In this document: positions 1-11,051 of the stretch, one piece after another
Position numbering within the stretch: position 1 is the stretch's first letter
How the letters are laid out: each line of letters starts with the position of its first letter
NCBI GenBank assembly: GCA_027563935.2
Contig: CM050453.2
Coordinates: forward strand, 85,720,665-85,784,664
Direction of reading: 5' to 3'
DNA from: Costus lasius
Taxonomy: Eukaryota > Streptophyta > Magnoliopsida > Zingiberales > Costaceae
DNA length: 64,000 nucleotides
The notes under the pieces: generated by a model
The model's input: only the letters and a program-made list of their open reading frames with translations
Databases searched by the model: none
Told to the model about the DNA's origin: nothing
Position numbers and translations under genes: made by a program

Positions 1-736
1 ATTGCTATGGTTCAGTATAAAGGAATTTAAACTCTGATTGGAAGTGAGATCTGGTCTGATCATGTTTGATTGATTAGGGATTGAGATCGGTAAGCTTCGA
101 TTGAGAGAATTGATGCTTGATCGTAGAGATCAAGATGATCAAGAAATGTGTGGTTAGATCTTGAGCCATTTGGTTCAAGGGATCTAGACCATGGCTGGTT
201 CGGTTTGGTCATTGAACCAAATAACATTGAACCATTTCACATGGTGAGCGCATGGTTCAATTTAAAAGAGGAGTTTCAAATGCTTGGGGAGTAAAGAAGA
301 GAGTTAAGAAGGGGAGTTACAAATTTGGTACTTACCTTTTTTGGTGGCCGATTCTTTCCTTCTTGGAATAATCGGTTTTGAGCTCTCTTCCTCCTTCTCT
401 TCTCCTCTCTCTCGCATCCTCTAGAGCTTCACGCCAAGAGAGGGACTTCGACCAGCAAAAGAGGAAGAGATATTTCCTCCTACACGATCAAGGAAACCTT
501 GTGTCTTTGCTAGCACAAAGAACACCAAGAAGAAGCCTTCATCAACTTGTGTGCGATACTTTTGGAGGAGAGGTGCTTTCCTTTCTTCTTCCAAGTCGCC
601 AATCAAATCCATGGCAATGGTAACACATGCTTCAACTTATCCTTTCATGGTTGATATATGATTCAAGTCAAGCGATCCGTAAACCTAGTATTTTCGCCTA
701 AAAAAAAAAATGCTTGAGACACTAGGTTTACTATCA
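1..736 (+). mobile_element. Truncated copia LTR (3' portion), CopG/CopD-related
   Basis: This is the right-hand part of a Ty1/copia LTR cut by the window edge. Its text runs parallel to the 3' half of the CopG and CopD LTRs: the block ending TTTAAACTCTGATTGGAAG, the GATTGATTAGGG block, the GCTAGCAC element near 509 and the final ACTAGGTTTACTATCA, which matches the CopG end ACTAGGTTTTCTTTCA. No primer-binding site follows position 736, so it is a 3' LTR or a solo LTR whose body lies left of the window. The 81-codon open frame at 378-623 falls in the leader-like part and has no recognisable product. Confidence 0.75.
679..731. repeat. 11-bp inverted repeat at end of truncated LTR
   Basis: GTAAACCTAGT (679-689) and ACTAGGTTTAC (721-731) are perfect reverse complements separated by 31 bases that include an A-run. 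The second arm overlaps the LTR 3' terminus. It could form a hairpin in RNA. No function is shown. Confidence 0.6.
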
Positions 737-823
737 ATCACAAGGCGAGCAACAACGACATGTCTGCGAGATCTCTTCCCAGAGAAACGAGCTCTGATGC
801 CGTAACCAGTCGGGTGATGAGGA
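737..823. repeat. Left fragment of the 91-bp tandem repeat
   Basis: From about 762 this stretch matches the second half of the 91-bp unit found at 62865-63240 (shared GAGCTCTGATGCCGT and GGGTGAYGA). It is the left flank of the CopA insertion and reads on naturally into the right flank at 62865. The first ~25 bases do not clearly match the unit. Confidence 0.65.
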
Positions 824-1920
824 TGTTAGTGTTTATGCCCTAGGACCTCAGGATGGTCCATTGGGATATGTTTATCACATCTAGTTGATAGATGAGTTAT
901 CCTAGCATTGTCGTTGTTTTGCAAGTTTGTACATCTGCGCATATGTACATTTGCATATTCAATGTCCCTAAGAGATAGATTTTATCTAGTCTCTATGTTT
1001 ATCCCTAGTCGAGAATCATAGTGGATATGAGACAACTATGATTCATTTGAGACTGGTATATGCGCTGGTTGAGCACAGGTTGCTAACGTAGGTATATGTG
1101 TATGTCAAGGGAGATATACTGGATCGACCAGCCGTGAGGATTCATCTCTGTGTCACGACATGAATATCATAGTGACAGAGTTGCGCTTGTCCTAGACTTG
1201 AGGGCATTGGTATCTCTACATAGTGATTGATATACTTTGATGCAACCTAACGCTTCACCGTAAAAGGGAAGTCATAAAGGTTGTCATTGGGTATGTCATA
1301 AGCCATATGATAGATTCAATGTACCAATAGAGGATTTGCCCCTTCCTTGCGGGGAAGCTTGATTGCTCATAGTGCCCCTATATGGATGACTAAAAGTGTA
1401 TGGCCATACCTAGGTGAGAACCTGATTTAGTCATGCCATAAAATTGGGATTAACAAGTGTGACACACTTGCCCAATCTCGACATCAGTTGGCAAAAGGAC
1501 AAAGTTGTACTTGTACTTTGTCATAGTTTTAGGGGATGTTGATGATGACACCATTCTGATCACTTGGATAGCAATGATGTACTACTAGGTGCCACTCATT
1601 GCTTGTGATGATTTAGTCATCACTGCCAATGTCTGAAGAACCTACAAGGTCGCACACCTAGACGTCAGAGATTCCATACTGATAGTTTAGCCTCTGATCG
1701 AATCATTGTGTGATTCGGATCATTTTGGGGAACTGATGCATTGAGACTTTTACAGAGGAGATGATATTTTATTTTAGTTCATGTTCGACCACTAGTTGAC
1801 TCTAGTGAACCACGTTTGACCTCTGTTGACCAGTGTTGTCAAAATGAGTCAAACAAGGGTCTTGGTGCAAGTTTGGACTTGACACTTTAGTCACATGAAT
1901 AAAATAAAATCATTAATTGG

Positions 1921-2031
1921 CAAGAGAATTTTTCTCTTGGCTAATTAATAGGCTTGGGCGCAATTTACAATTAATAGCATCTGCGGGGATTCGAACCCAT
2001 GACGCTGATCTAGTTAATTGTGAATTGGCGC
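1921..2031. repeat. Hairpin plus tRNA T-arm-like inverted repeat in CopA LTR
   Basis: CAAGAGAA (1921-1928) pairs with TTCTCTTG (1932-1939). Directly after it, GCGCAATTTACAATTAA (1958-1974) pairs almost fully with TTAATTGTGAATTGGCGC (2014-2031). The enclosed loop contains GCGGGGATTCGAACCC, which on the minus strand is a classic tRNA T-arm/B-box. The unit recurs in the 3' LTR (62345-62425). No complete cloverleaf can be drawn, so it is tRNA-derived or tRNA-mimicking rather than a tRNA gene. Confidence 0.55.
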
Positions 2032-2087
2032 CTATATGCATTATCCCACATGGGAAAAAATCTCCAAAGTGTATCTGGCTCTGCTAT

Positions 2088-2095
2088 TATAAATA
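2088..2095 (+). promoter_or_regulatory. CopA LTR TATA box (5' copy)
   Basis: TATAAATA lies about 470 bases before the LTR end, in the position expected for a plant copia LTR promoter. The same box is present in the 3' LTR at 62480-62487. Confidence 0.6.
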
Positions 2096-2558
2096 GATAG
2101 GCTTGCCTGGGAGTTTTGCACCAGACTCTTCTCTTGTCTCTTATTGTCGCCTCCCTTCTGCTGCTTGGCATGAGGGTTTTCAAGGTGATGACAATAAAAA
2201 GATTTTGCAACAAGTTTTGGGACAAGTGGTAGTGCTACCCACTCCTTGTCACCAACATTCCCTCTTCTCCTTGGCATTGGCGCAAGTTGAGAAGATCAAG
2301 AGGCGTGGATCTCCTCTCCCGAAGCTAGCACGTGCGTGGAGCGGATGAATCTCGAGACAGTCCGTGTGTGCATGATTGTAGAGGACGGACACCTGTGCTT
2401 CTTCATCATCGGCAGCTCCTGGAATTGCTTGATAAGGTATTACTCTTCACATCCTTCGGTTTTCTCTCATAAGGGATCCTGGTGTTTCTGGAATTTTGTT
2501 TCGGACCACCGTTTCCATTGTGTCTAAAGTTTTTTTGAGGTCCGGGGATTCCCAATAG

Positions 2559-2570
2559 TGGTATCAGAGC
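2559..2570 (+). other. CopA primer-binding site (initiator-Met tRNA)
   Basis: TGGTATCAGAGC, one base after the 5' LTR, is the standard complement of the plant initiator-methionine tRNA 3' end used to prime minus-strand synthesis. Confidence 0.9.
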
Positions 2571-4896
2571 GATCTTACGAGGCCCAAAGGTGTCTTTTCT
2601 ACATGCACCTACCCCATGTCATGAAAATTATTTTTGAAAATTTTATGCCATGGTTTTTCTATTGAAAAATAAGTTTCTTTTAATTTTTGCCTCATAATCA
2701 TCTTCTAGTTTCATTTTCTTCACATCTGGGATAGACCCTATGTGGAAGAATTAACTCCTCCTTGAGCTTGTGGGATAGACCCATGGCGTAAAACCCATAG
2801 GAGATTATGGGGCATAGACTGGGTGATTGTCCTAATCTCTATGGGGTAAGGATTGCAAGGGGCGGCTACCCTTTGTAGACTCCTGAGAGGGGCGAAACGA
2901 TGTAGAAGGATGATATAGAGTCGCTGAAAATTAATTGAAAGGGTTTTATGAAATATTAAAAGTGATTACTTGTTGAGTTTTCATAGCATGTAGAATTGCA
3001 TGAGTAGTTCTATTTGTGCATTTATGTTGTGATCAAAGTCAAGCCCTATTGCCATGCCTGTGATGTATCAATGTGAGGCCTGCGTGCTGACTTTCAATTT
3101 TGTTTTTCAATTCTGTATTGTAATTTAGAATTGAAGATTTTGAATACATCGTGACGTTCTCTCTTTCTCCCTTGCGCATCTCTCAAGGTGGTGCAACCCA
3201 TGACCTAGCCAAACCCTAGGATGGCTTCTAGGGTTAAACCTAGGGGTGCATCTAAGGGGGTGGCGGCTAGGGTTAGGGTTGGCACACCTCACCTCCCAAG
3301 GTGGCGCATCCCCTTATTTGACCTAACCTTGAGTGGTTTCTAGGGTTACCTAGTTGGTTCACTTCAGGGATAATGGATGGATAAGGTGATGGTGCAACCT
3401 AGTCAAGTAAGGGGGTTGACCTTCATCCTCTACCGAACCCTCATGGCTTCTAGGTCTCCTAGTGGCGCATACATGGGTTCATGGGCTGATGATGAAGGAA
3501 AATCAACCTAAGGGGCTGGTCTTATTCCTTTACTGAACCATGGTGCATCCTAGGTTTTCCTAGGTGGCGCATAGAGATTCAAGGGTTGAGGAAGAGGATT
3601 GGCGCTCCAAGCTTGCAAAGGGGCTGATCTTCTATCATTAACCAAGAACTTGAAGGTCCGTTGGATGCTTCTTAAGTTCATGGGCTGATAAATGGAGATT
3701 GAGCACCAAGGACGCTTGATGGCACATCCAAGCAAAGGGGGTGCACCTCTAGGTGGTGCACCTTGCAAGGGATGTGGTGTATCAAGCAAAGAGGTGATAT
3801 ACCAAGAGACGATCGCACATGGATGTTTGGCCGAATCCTAGGAGGAGCCTAGGATTTGCGAGCTAGCTTCCTGGTGGAGATCTGAGTTGGCCGAACCCTA
3901 GGAGGAGCCTAGGGTTTGTGAGCTAGCTCTTGGAGAAGACTCGGGCTGGCCGAACCTAAAGGGGATCTAGGGTTTTCCTGGATGGTGCCTTTATGGTTCG
4001 TGAGCTGACCCATGGGGCTGAAGACCTAGGTGGCGCACCTCGGGGCCTTGGAACAGAGCCCTTAGGGCACTCAGGGATGAGCTAAGGACTTGTTGGCATG
4101 GGCCCATGGCTCAGAGCCCTTGGTAGTGCTAGGTGGCTAGGACTAGGTCTAGGGGCTTGTTACCCATGTTTTGGGCTTTCATCACATCATATTTACTGTT
4201 TCTGTTCCAGCATGCCTTTACTGCTTTTTGGTTTTATTCCACCATAGGATTGCATGTCTGTATTGGTAGAATAAGATAAAAGCCCGTGGTGCCATGACCA
4301 CAAAAATCCTCAATAAATCATATCAAGTCCCGTTACTTAGCCTTCTGACACGTAACCCTCGCCAAACTGTCGATCGATGGTGTTGTGCACTATTTTCCAC
4401 CCTCGTGGGACACACCCATTTATCTTCAGGAGGCGTGCGGTGACAATAATTTTCCCAGACTGGTTAAAACTCTGGACGTGCCTTTCGCAAGGAAATTATT
4501 GGCCCTAGGTATAACGGTCAGGTCGGACTTGATTAGGATTTTTCATATGTGGTAGTTCACATGATAAAATTTATAGAGGTTAGGACTTTGTGCTGTATCT
4601 AGCCCTCGCTAGACACAAAGTGCCTAAATGGTCTTGGGAAGGGGAATTGTCAAATAGCAATTGGCCGGCGAGCCTACCTCAAGAAGCATGTGTCACCTTG
4701 TGCAGTACATCTCACCCTCGTGGGATGCAAGGCCATGTACGAAATGAGGATCCCATCTCACTAAGGAAGTCGGGCGACTTCTCGATGGATTTTTGAGGAT
4801 TATCAATTCGAATAAAATAGTGAGAAATAATCATTTATAAAAGGCTAGAATAAATGATTGAATTGTGATACTGATCTGCTCTTGTCTTTGTTGTAG
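2571..4896 (+). other. CopA untranslated leader
   Basis: A long leader of 2.3 kb lies between the primer site and the Gag start, as is usual for BARE/Angela-like elements. No coding sequence is recognisable. It ends in a pyrimidine-rich acceptor-like motif, TTTGTTGTAG, directly abutting the ATG. It includes the 60-bp tandem repeats at 3829-4000. Confidence 0.7.
3829..4000 (+). repeat. Three ~60-bp tandem repeats in CopA leader
   Basis: Units start at 3829, 3889 and 3948 with GGCCGAAYCCTAGGAGGAG. The first two continue with CCTAGG...GAGCTAGCT, while the third is more diverged. Each unit has the internal near-palindrome CCTAGG-AGGAG-CCTAGG. Confidence 0.75.
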
Positions 4897-7220
4897 ATGG
4901 CTTCTACAAGCAATAATGATAGCAGATTGTCATTCCATTCTTTCTTGATGAGGGAGAAGTTGGTTGGAACCAACTTCGAGGACTGATACCGTACTTGAGG
5001 ATTGTCCTCAAGCTCGAGGAAAAGCTGTGTCTCCTTGGGCAGCCTTTTCCTACACCCATCTCATCTACAGCCTTGTTGGTTGAAGAGGACACTTATGGGG
5101 TAGCTTGTCTAAAGCTAGCATGTCGCCTGTGTTGTGAAAGCAACGTGTTGAGCGATCATATTTTAGGTATTCTAAAATAGCTCTTTAAGAGACAAGCTAG
5201 AATAGAAAGCTATAACCTCTAACGTAGTCCTATAATGCTAAGGAAAGCCTTAGGGGTTGTCCAACGCATTGAAGATGAAAAAAAGGTGCAGGAGATAAGG
5301 TGCTCGAGAATGATTGCTAGCGACCTCAAAACAAGGAGAAGAGAAGTAACCCTTCGTCTTCTGGCTTAGGTAATTATGTTACCAAAGTCTAGTTGTCTAT
5401 TGCTTACACATGGGTATGTCATACCACATGATGAGACCAATACTTGCAAAAATGTCTTGGTGCTCAACGGAAATAGGGCAATGCTGACGCAGAGAGACTA
5501 ACCTACTAGTTGGAGCATCTATTGCTGCCATAGCTATAGGAGACCTCTCTCTCTCTGGGGTCAAGTCTTTGTTAGAACTTCAATGTCTTCATGTTCTATC
5601 TATATGTGAAGTTATATGAGTAACACAATATATGGATTAAATTAAGTGGTGTTGTACCTATCTTTGGCACTATTGTTTGGACCTTATAAAACAAGAACCT
5701 CATTCACTATCTCCATGCAAATGAATTTGTTGATTCAATCTATTTTCAGGAGAATGAGTTGGATCTACCTCTTTCGAGAGCTAGACTCGCACGAGCCCTG
5801 TTTACTAAGGACAACAACAGCGATGCTCTTCACTTTTTTAGAAGTGGAAGATTAGGACACTTGTTGGAGCTCATACACTTTAGTGTGTGTGGACAGGTCT
5901 AATAAGTAAGCCAAAGATAGGGTACTTGTCCTTTACAGACATATCTGAGAGATATGAATAAAGGAAACTAGCTTAATAGATCCATAAAGGGCTTTCTGAC
6001 TTGTTGGAAAGCACTTGAGCCATAGTTTATGATTATCCTGATGAGTATGAGATTTCTCATAGCTCACTCCTTCTAGAACTCCTTTTTAAAGGGTGAGTGT
6101 CTAAACGGAGGAATCAAGTCGTGCTTGGCATGATTCAATACAGGATAAGTCATGTAACTCCTTGTTAAAGGTTGTGCAAAAATGAACAGTTTTTCCTGAA
6201 CACTGATAGATATTCCATATCTGATGCATATGTGTATGGAGTATCCTTTGGGAATACTACTTCCATGATCCCATAGGAGAGCAACTTGGTTGCTGCCCAG
6301 AGTGCTAATTTTCTTGGAAAAGTTTTTCTCTTGAAAAAGGTTAGTGGGAGGAAGTCTAACTTGGATATAGTCCAAGGTCAGCGATTTGACACACTTGGTC
6401 AAAGATGGAATCTGAGCCAGTTATATAGGTTGTGGGTAACCTGAGGCTCAGAACACTCAGGCTGTACAGGTCGAATCGATTCGTCTGGTTTTGACTTATG
6501 GGTAACTCCTAACTCAATGCAGATAATCTTCATTTGATGGTGCCTGAGTGCAGTGGGAGCTTGATGACATCTCTAGTCATGTATGTTGGGGACATATAGA
6601 TCATCAAAGATGATATCCCAATCCTTCACTTGGTGAAAAGATGATTGGGAAATGTCTTGTGATGAATGACTTAGTGGACATCACCTATGGGGTAGGTGTG
6701 TGAGTTTTTGAAACTCCAAGTGCTAAGTCAAATAACATACATCGATGATGCTATGTTATAGACCAGATGTGGTTTGTGCCGAGAGCATAACCAATGGATA
6801 CTAGGTCCAATCCAGGTGCATGGCACTAGAAAAAGGGAAAGGAACGTCCTTAGGTTCTGCAAAGAACTAAGGGGTGGTTCTTGGTCATCAATAATAGGAA
6901 AAGCTTAGTGTATTCACTTGGCAGCTTATTCTAGTCAGACCAGTGATTGTCTAGCTATTCCTGTAGTGGTGCTAGAAGCTTTGGAAGCTTCAGAGCAAAC
7001 TACTTGAAAGCAGAGTATGCAAATGCTTTTGGGAAGCAGTGGGAGTTCTTTGTTGAACTTCACAAGCGTACTCAGATGCTTATACCTTGTCTTGGGGACA
7101 GAGGTACCTAAGATATATCAGATATGAACACTGATACAATCATGAAAGGCCCATAGACTGATGCTCTAGCGCAGCAAGAGCATGGCAAGCCATGCTTAGG
7201 ACACGATGTTGAGGTTGCTC
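4897..7220 (+). pseudogene. gag-pol: CopA gag-pol remnant (Ty1/copia)
   Basis: The ATG at 4897 starts a decayed Gag whose first residues (MASTSNNDS...REKLVGTNFED) parallel CopD and CopE Gag and reach a stop at the codon after ED. The frame then breaks repeatedly. Downstream islands still resemble copia polyprotein: a protease-region block near 5380-5560, an integrase-like LLELIH...VCG block near 5870, and a reverse transcriptase block near 6580 where YVDDI has become YVGDI followed by a stop. An RNase H/C-terminal block leads to the polypurine tract. Total length (2.3 kb) is about half of a complete pol, so large deletions have occurred. It is non-functional and the most decayed copy here. 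Confidence 0.7.
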
Positions 7221-7249
7221 AATGCAAGGTCCTAGTGCTAGTGGGAGAT

Positions 7250-7302
7250 TATTAGTGTTTATGCCCCAGGACCTCAGGATGGTCCATTGGGATATGTGTA
7301 TC
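7250..7302 (+). repeat. CopA 3' LTR, left segment
   Basis: This is the first 53 bases of the 3' LTR (TATTAGTGTTTATGCCCC...GATATGTGTATC), cut by GypB. The last five bases, GTATC (7298-7302), are the GypB target duplication. Confidence 0.85.
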
Positions 7303-8789
7303 TAATGCGTTGCATTTACATCGTGTTTTTGCCTATGTTTTAGATAATATTTTGGGCTTATTTGCATGATTTTGTGTTACTTTTAGTGTTTTTATCTTAC
7401 TTTGCACAGAATCTTCACTTTTCTTGGTTTTAATGAAAATGCATGTAAAACGACATAAAAATGAAGGATTTTGAGAGTTTTGAAGCTAAAGCATGATTCC
7501 TGAGCAATTTACGAGCCTACACGTCAAATTTCGGGCGAAAACGGTGAAAGACGAGATAATTACGGCCTTGCCATAATTATGGAAGCGGCCGTGAAAGCGA
7601 CGACGAGCGAGAGGTGAAAATTGGCTAAGTGTCAGAATGAACAAAAACTTTCACGGCTGAGGCCGTAATTCCATCATGGACTGTGAAACTTTCTGTGACC
7701 GAAGGCATTGTACACAGAAACAATTACGGCTTCAGCCATAATTACATCACGGGCGGTAAAAACTTTCACCCGACGAGTTTTTCACTCGTTTCTCACTCGA
7801 TTTAAACCGGATTTGAGCCAAACTTTGCAGAACCGTTCCTTGATGGGTTATAAACCGGTCCAACTATAAAAGATCAAATTTTGATCAGGTTAAGGGGGCT
7901 TCGACGCACAAAAACAAAGGGCTGTAGCGGGTGGCGGCAGAAATCAATTCTAGGGCAAAAATCCGGCGAGAGATCACGCAAGGGAGGGGATTTGACGCTT
8001 CATCTTCATCACCAGATCAAGGGGAAGAGTTCTAATTACATTCCTAGTGTCTCTTTGCAGTATTTTAGAGAGATTACTTGTTTAACTCATCGATGAACAT
8101 GCTGTTTGTTATGAACATGAACGTGTAAACCATATTTTTGGGATTTGGGGAATAGCCCATTGACGATTTATGGATTAAACATATTGTTTTAAATCTTTTA
8201 CATAAATTTTATAGATTTTATTTGATTAGAATTATGTTTATTCTATAATTTACCTTGGCCACGTAATTTTACGTCTTAGACGTTGCGAGAAGGACCGAGA
8301 GGTGAACCGCAACGTCAGATCTATTCTTTTCAAACCTACGAATCCGATCACGAGAGTAGTTCAGATTCGTTTGAAGGATTCACATGGTTTTTCATATAAC
8401 TTAATGGGTCTAATTACGTTAACTGTCACGAGAGTAGGGGGTTAGCGTAGTCATATACTAGATTACGCTTCGAGAGGAGGTAATCTGTACCTTACAAAAA
8501 ATCCCTTTTAAAACTATAATTTTCTGATCAAAGATTTATTCTTATTAAATTCATAATCGTCAGGGTGGTGAAACCCTAAATCCCTATTTTATCCAAACTA
8601 ATTTTTTTCCAAAAATGTTGCCTCTATTTCTTTTATTTGTACTTAGAAGTGTCCAAAACAAAAACCACATCTTTGATTCGTCTAGATATAGATCAATCGT
8701 GTAATCGGTACTTGACTGCCAGATCCTCATTGAGAACGATATCTTTCTTTATTACTTCTATAAATCTATGCACTTGCGGATAACTATCA
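7303..8789 (+). repeat. GypB LTR1
   Basis: The 1487-bp LTR starts TAATGCGTTGC (TG decayed to TA) and ends ATAACTATCA. It aligns with LTR2 and LTR3 throughout. It contains ATTACGG-type inverted repeats near 7558 and at 7722-7743, and a TATA box at 7865. The 71-codon open frame at 7881-8096 recurs in LTR3 at 60386-60601, but is a chance frame in the transcribed leader. Confidence 0.88.
7865..7872 (+). promoter_or_regulatory. GypB LTR1 TATA box
   Basis: TATAAAAG follows the shared block GGTCCAAC. The same box occurs in LTR2 (29925-29932) and LTR3 (60370-60377), supporting a common LTR promoter. Confidence 0.7.
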
Positions 8790-8795
8790 AGTTTT

Positions 8796-8813
8796 TGGCG
8801 CCATTGCCGGGGA
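8796..8813 (+). other. GypB primer-binding site, internal1 (Asp-tRNA type)
   Basis: TGGCGCCATTGCCGGGGA starts 7 bases after LTR1. It is one mismatch from the complement of the plant Asp-tRNA 3' end, the usual Athila/Tat primer. It is followed by a T-rich low-complexity stretch (about 8860-8985). Confidence 0.85.
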
Positions 8814-9103
8814 TCAGGCCAGTCAATATTGATTTAATCGTGAGATTTATAGACTAGACATTTTTTTTATTTATTTGTTTTGTTTTTTTATTTTTGTTTT
8901 ATTTATTTTGTTTTATTTTAATTTTTTTATTTTATTTGTTTTTCACATTTTTTTTATATAGGTAGTTTCTTTAATTTTCTTTTTTTTTGGATTAACATGT
9001 TGTATGAACAAGATAACTCAAAAAAAAAATCACTTGTCTACATATTTTATATTTCCTGTTCTACATTATATGTTGTTTTGAATTTATTTGCATAAATTTA
9101 AAA

Positions 9104-10253
9104 ATGATGTTTAATCAATGTCAAAGGTCAGATCAGAGCTACATGCCACCGGTAAAGACTAGAGAATATGTGCTGCCAGTTGCATTTCAATCACCTACAA
9201 CAAAGTGGTATGTGCCACCAGTTGCATTTCAATCGCCTGCAGCAAAGGTAGATTCTTTTACTCAACATATTGATTATTCAAGCATGCAACGCTCTAAGTT
9301 GAATTATATTACATGTGATATTTGTGGAAGTTATTATCATTATGCTTCTGTTTGCCAATTTGGAAATCCTGCCAGTTCTAATTTATCATGGTACCAAGAT
9401 GATCTATATAATTCTAGATGGAAAAATCACCAAACTTCTTTTTATGAGGATTTCTCAAATAATAATTCAGAACCACACTTTGAGGATACTGAAGAATCTA
9501 TGCTTGAATCCATGCTTGAAAAAGTATGACAAATCAAATTAAGAAACTTGAAGATCTTAGAGGGATAATTGATCAGCTTACTTCTCAAGTAGAATCTATA
9601 TCTGCTAATACTAAAATGCTAGAAACCGAGATAGCACAACAAAATTGTATACTTGAGTTTGATTGGAAAGTGAGAAAATTCATAATATATTATATGGCAC
9701 TGATAAAAATGATATAGAGGATGGAATCCAGGATAAATCTGAGAATTTTGTAGAGTTAGATCAATCATTAGTCATGACTCCTGATTATGATTTACCTTCT
9801 TCAAATTTTGATGATTTTGAAAATTTTGATGATTGTGATTTACCTTCCTCAACACTTTACCAGCCATCTAGTCCCCTCTCACATAATGAAGTGTCTTACA
9901 ACACAAATACTTGGAACATGTTTGAAGAGATATATGAATTTTTTGAGTCTTGTGAGAAGAAGGATGATGAATTTAAGGATCCTCAAGTAAGATCTAGCGA
10001 GATAGATGGGGATGAATTTGACAGTGTTGAGATGGAGTACCCCATTGAAGAGAAAGAAATCGAGGAAACATATGAGGAAGAGGAACCTGTGCAGATTATA
10101 CCACCACCACCATATGAAACATTAATTCCTTTTCTCCAGGAAAATTCATTAGAAATTTGCATGATAGATGATGGAGATGATTTTAAAGATAATGATGATG
10201 AGGTGATTGAAATATTGTTTGATTCAAATTTAAGCACAGGTACTCAAAAGATG
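9104..10253 (+). pseudogene. GypB internal1 Gag-tail protein, 5' part (interrupted by GypC)
   Basis: Segment 9104-9529 codes for two copies of the peptide PPVAFQSP-like repeat, then a perfect CX2CX4HX4C zinc knuckle (CDICGSYYHYASVC) and an Asn/Trp-rich stretch typical of Gag C-termini in Athila/Tat-type elements. The capsid domain normally preceding the knuckle is absent. A small deletion relative to internal2 (GTATGAC versus TTATGAC context at about 9523) shifts the frame. The same protein continues with a coiled-coil-like segment (9526-9640) and, in another frame, an acidic Glu/Asp-rich region with IIPPPPYETLIPF (9663-10253). GypC splits the frame at 10253, and the remainder lies at 18231-18590. 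Confidence 0.7.
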
Positions 10254-10669
10254 TGATGGAGGGCCTAACACATCTCTTAGAAGATCCACTAGGGCTCGGA
10301 GGAAGCCCATCAGGTATGGCTTCACTTAGAGTCCACTTTCCTTTTTAGTACTTTCCTTATTTGCATTGCAATGCATGATAGGTTAGTTCCACCCCAAAGT
10401 CTATCATGTAGTTTATTTTTATAAATGTTGTTGGTAGGTTGTGCATTGTAATATCATGGTAGGTTAGTGCATGTAGTTTGGATACATTAATATTCAGCTC
10501 AAGGGATACAAATCAGCTAACTCACTACACTCCAAGAAGTTAGCTCCCATCTTGGAAGGTTCACTTCAAAGTAGTTCAAAGAGAGACTTCCAACTCAACT
10601 CAACATCAAGCCCCACTTCAATCAATCCCTTCCAATTGAAGAGAGGCCACCTCATGGAATCAATTGTGC

Positions 10670-10785
10670 CTCATCTAGATCCACAATTCAAGGAGGCGCC
10701 ATCTAGATCCACCAATCAAGGAGGCGCCCATCTAGATCCACAATTAGAGGAATTGCGCCATCAAGATCCACAATTAGGGGAAGGC
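10670..10785 (+). repeat. Four-unit minisatellite in GypC 5' LTR
   Basis: About 28-bp units contain the core CATCTAGATCCACAATT (one variant is CCACCAATC). Four tandem units are joined by GGAGGCGCC-like spacers. The same array lies in the 3' LTR at about 16998-17110. Confidence 0.75.
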
Positions 10786-11044
10786 TTATTTCCTTCTTCT
10801 CATTGCCGCCCAAGACAACAAGGAAGGATTTCAAAATTCAAATTCCATCTCATATGCGCCAACACATTCAAGGAAGATAGCAAATTTCGAATTCAAAGAC
10901 TTGCCAATTCAGCCATCCAAAGAAGGCAACAAGAATCAGCCCACTTAATGCCTTTCTTCATTTTTGAATTGTCTCCAAGTATGTAAGGGGCGCAAGGGGC
11001 CAATGACCACCTTGCCCTCACCTTATCCTCATCCCTAAGCTGCC

Positions 11045-11051
11045 TATAAAT
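11045..11051 (+). promoter_or_regulatory. GypC 5' LTR TATA box
   Basis: TATAAAT within GCTGCCTATAAATGTATCC. An identical copy is at 17372-17378 in the 3' LTR. This is the likely core promoter for genomic RNA. Confidence 0.7.

Larger units (their letters stand above)
824..2557 (+). repeat. CopA 5' LTR
   Basis: The 1734-bp LTR carries the start TGTTAGTGTTTATGCCC, the palindrome GTATGGCCATAC at 1398-1409, a TATA-like box at 2088, a GCTAGCAC element near 2323 and the end GGGGATTCCCAATA just before the primer site. It aligns along its length with 61299-62864, with numerous substitutions and small indels. Confidence 0.88.

Noticed and set aside
1958..2031. Possible tRNA gene on the minus strand
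   Set aside because: Only a T-arm/B-box is recognisable; the flanking arms form one long stem, with no anticodon arm of normal size and no acceptor stem of seven pairs.
824..2570. Endogenous pararetrovirus (initiator-Met primer site present)
   Set aside because: Paired LTRs, polypurine tract next to the LTR and copia domain order identify LTR retrotransposons; no coat or movement protein is seen.
5646..5855. 69-codon plus-strand frame in CopA interior
   Set aside because: It lies in decayed pol sequence in a frame unrelated to the copia remnants and has no counterpart in the other copia elements.
7881..8096. 71-codon frame in GypB LTR1, again in LTR3
   Set aside because: It lies in an LTR downstream of the TATA box and is broken in LTR2 by CopE; differences between copies do not favour synonymous sites by eye.
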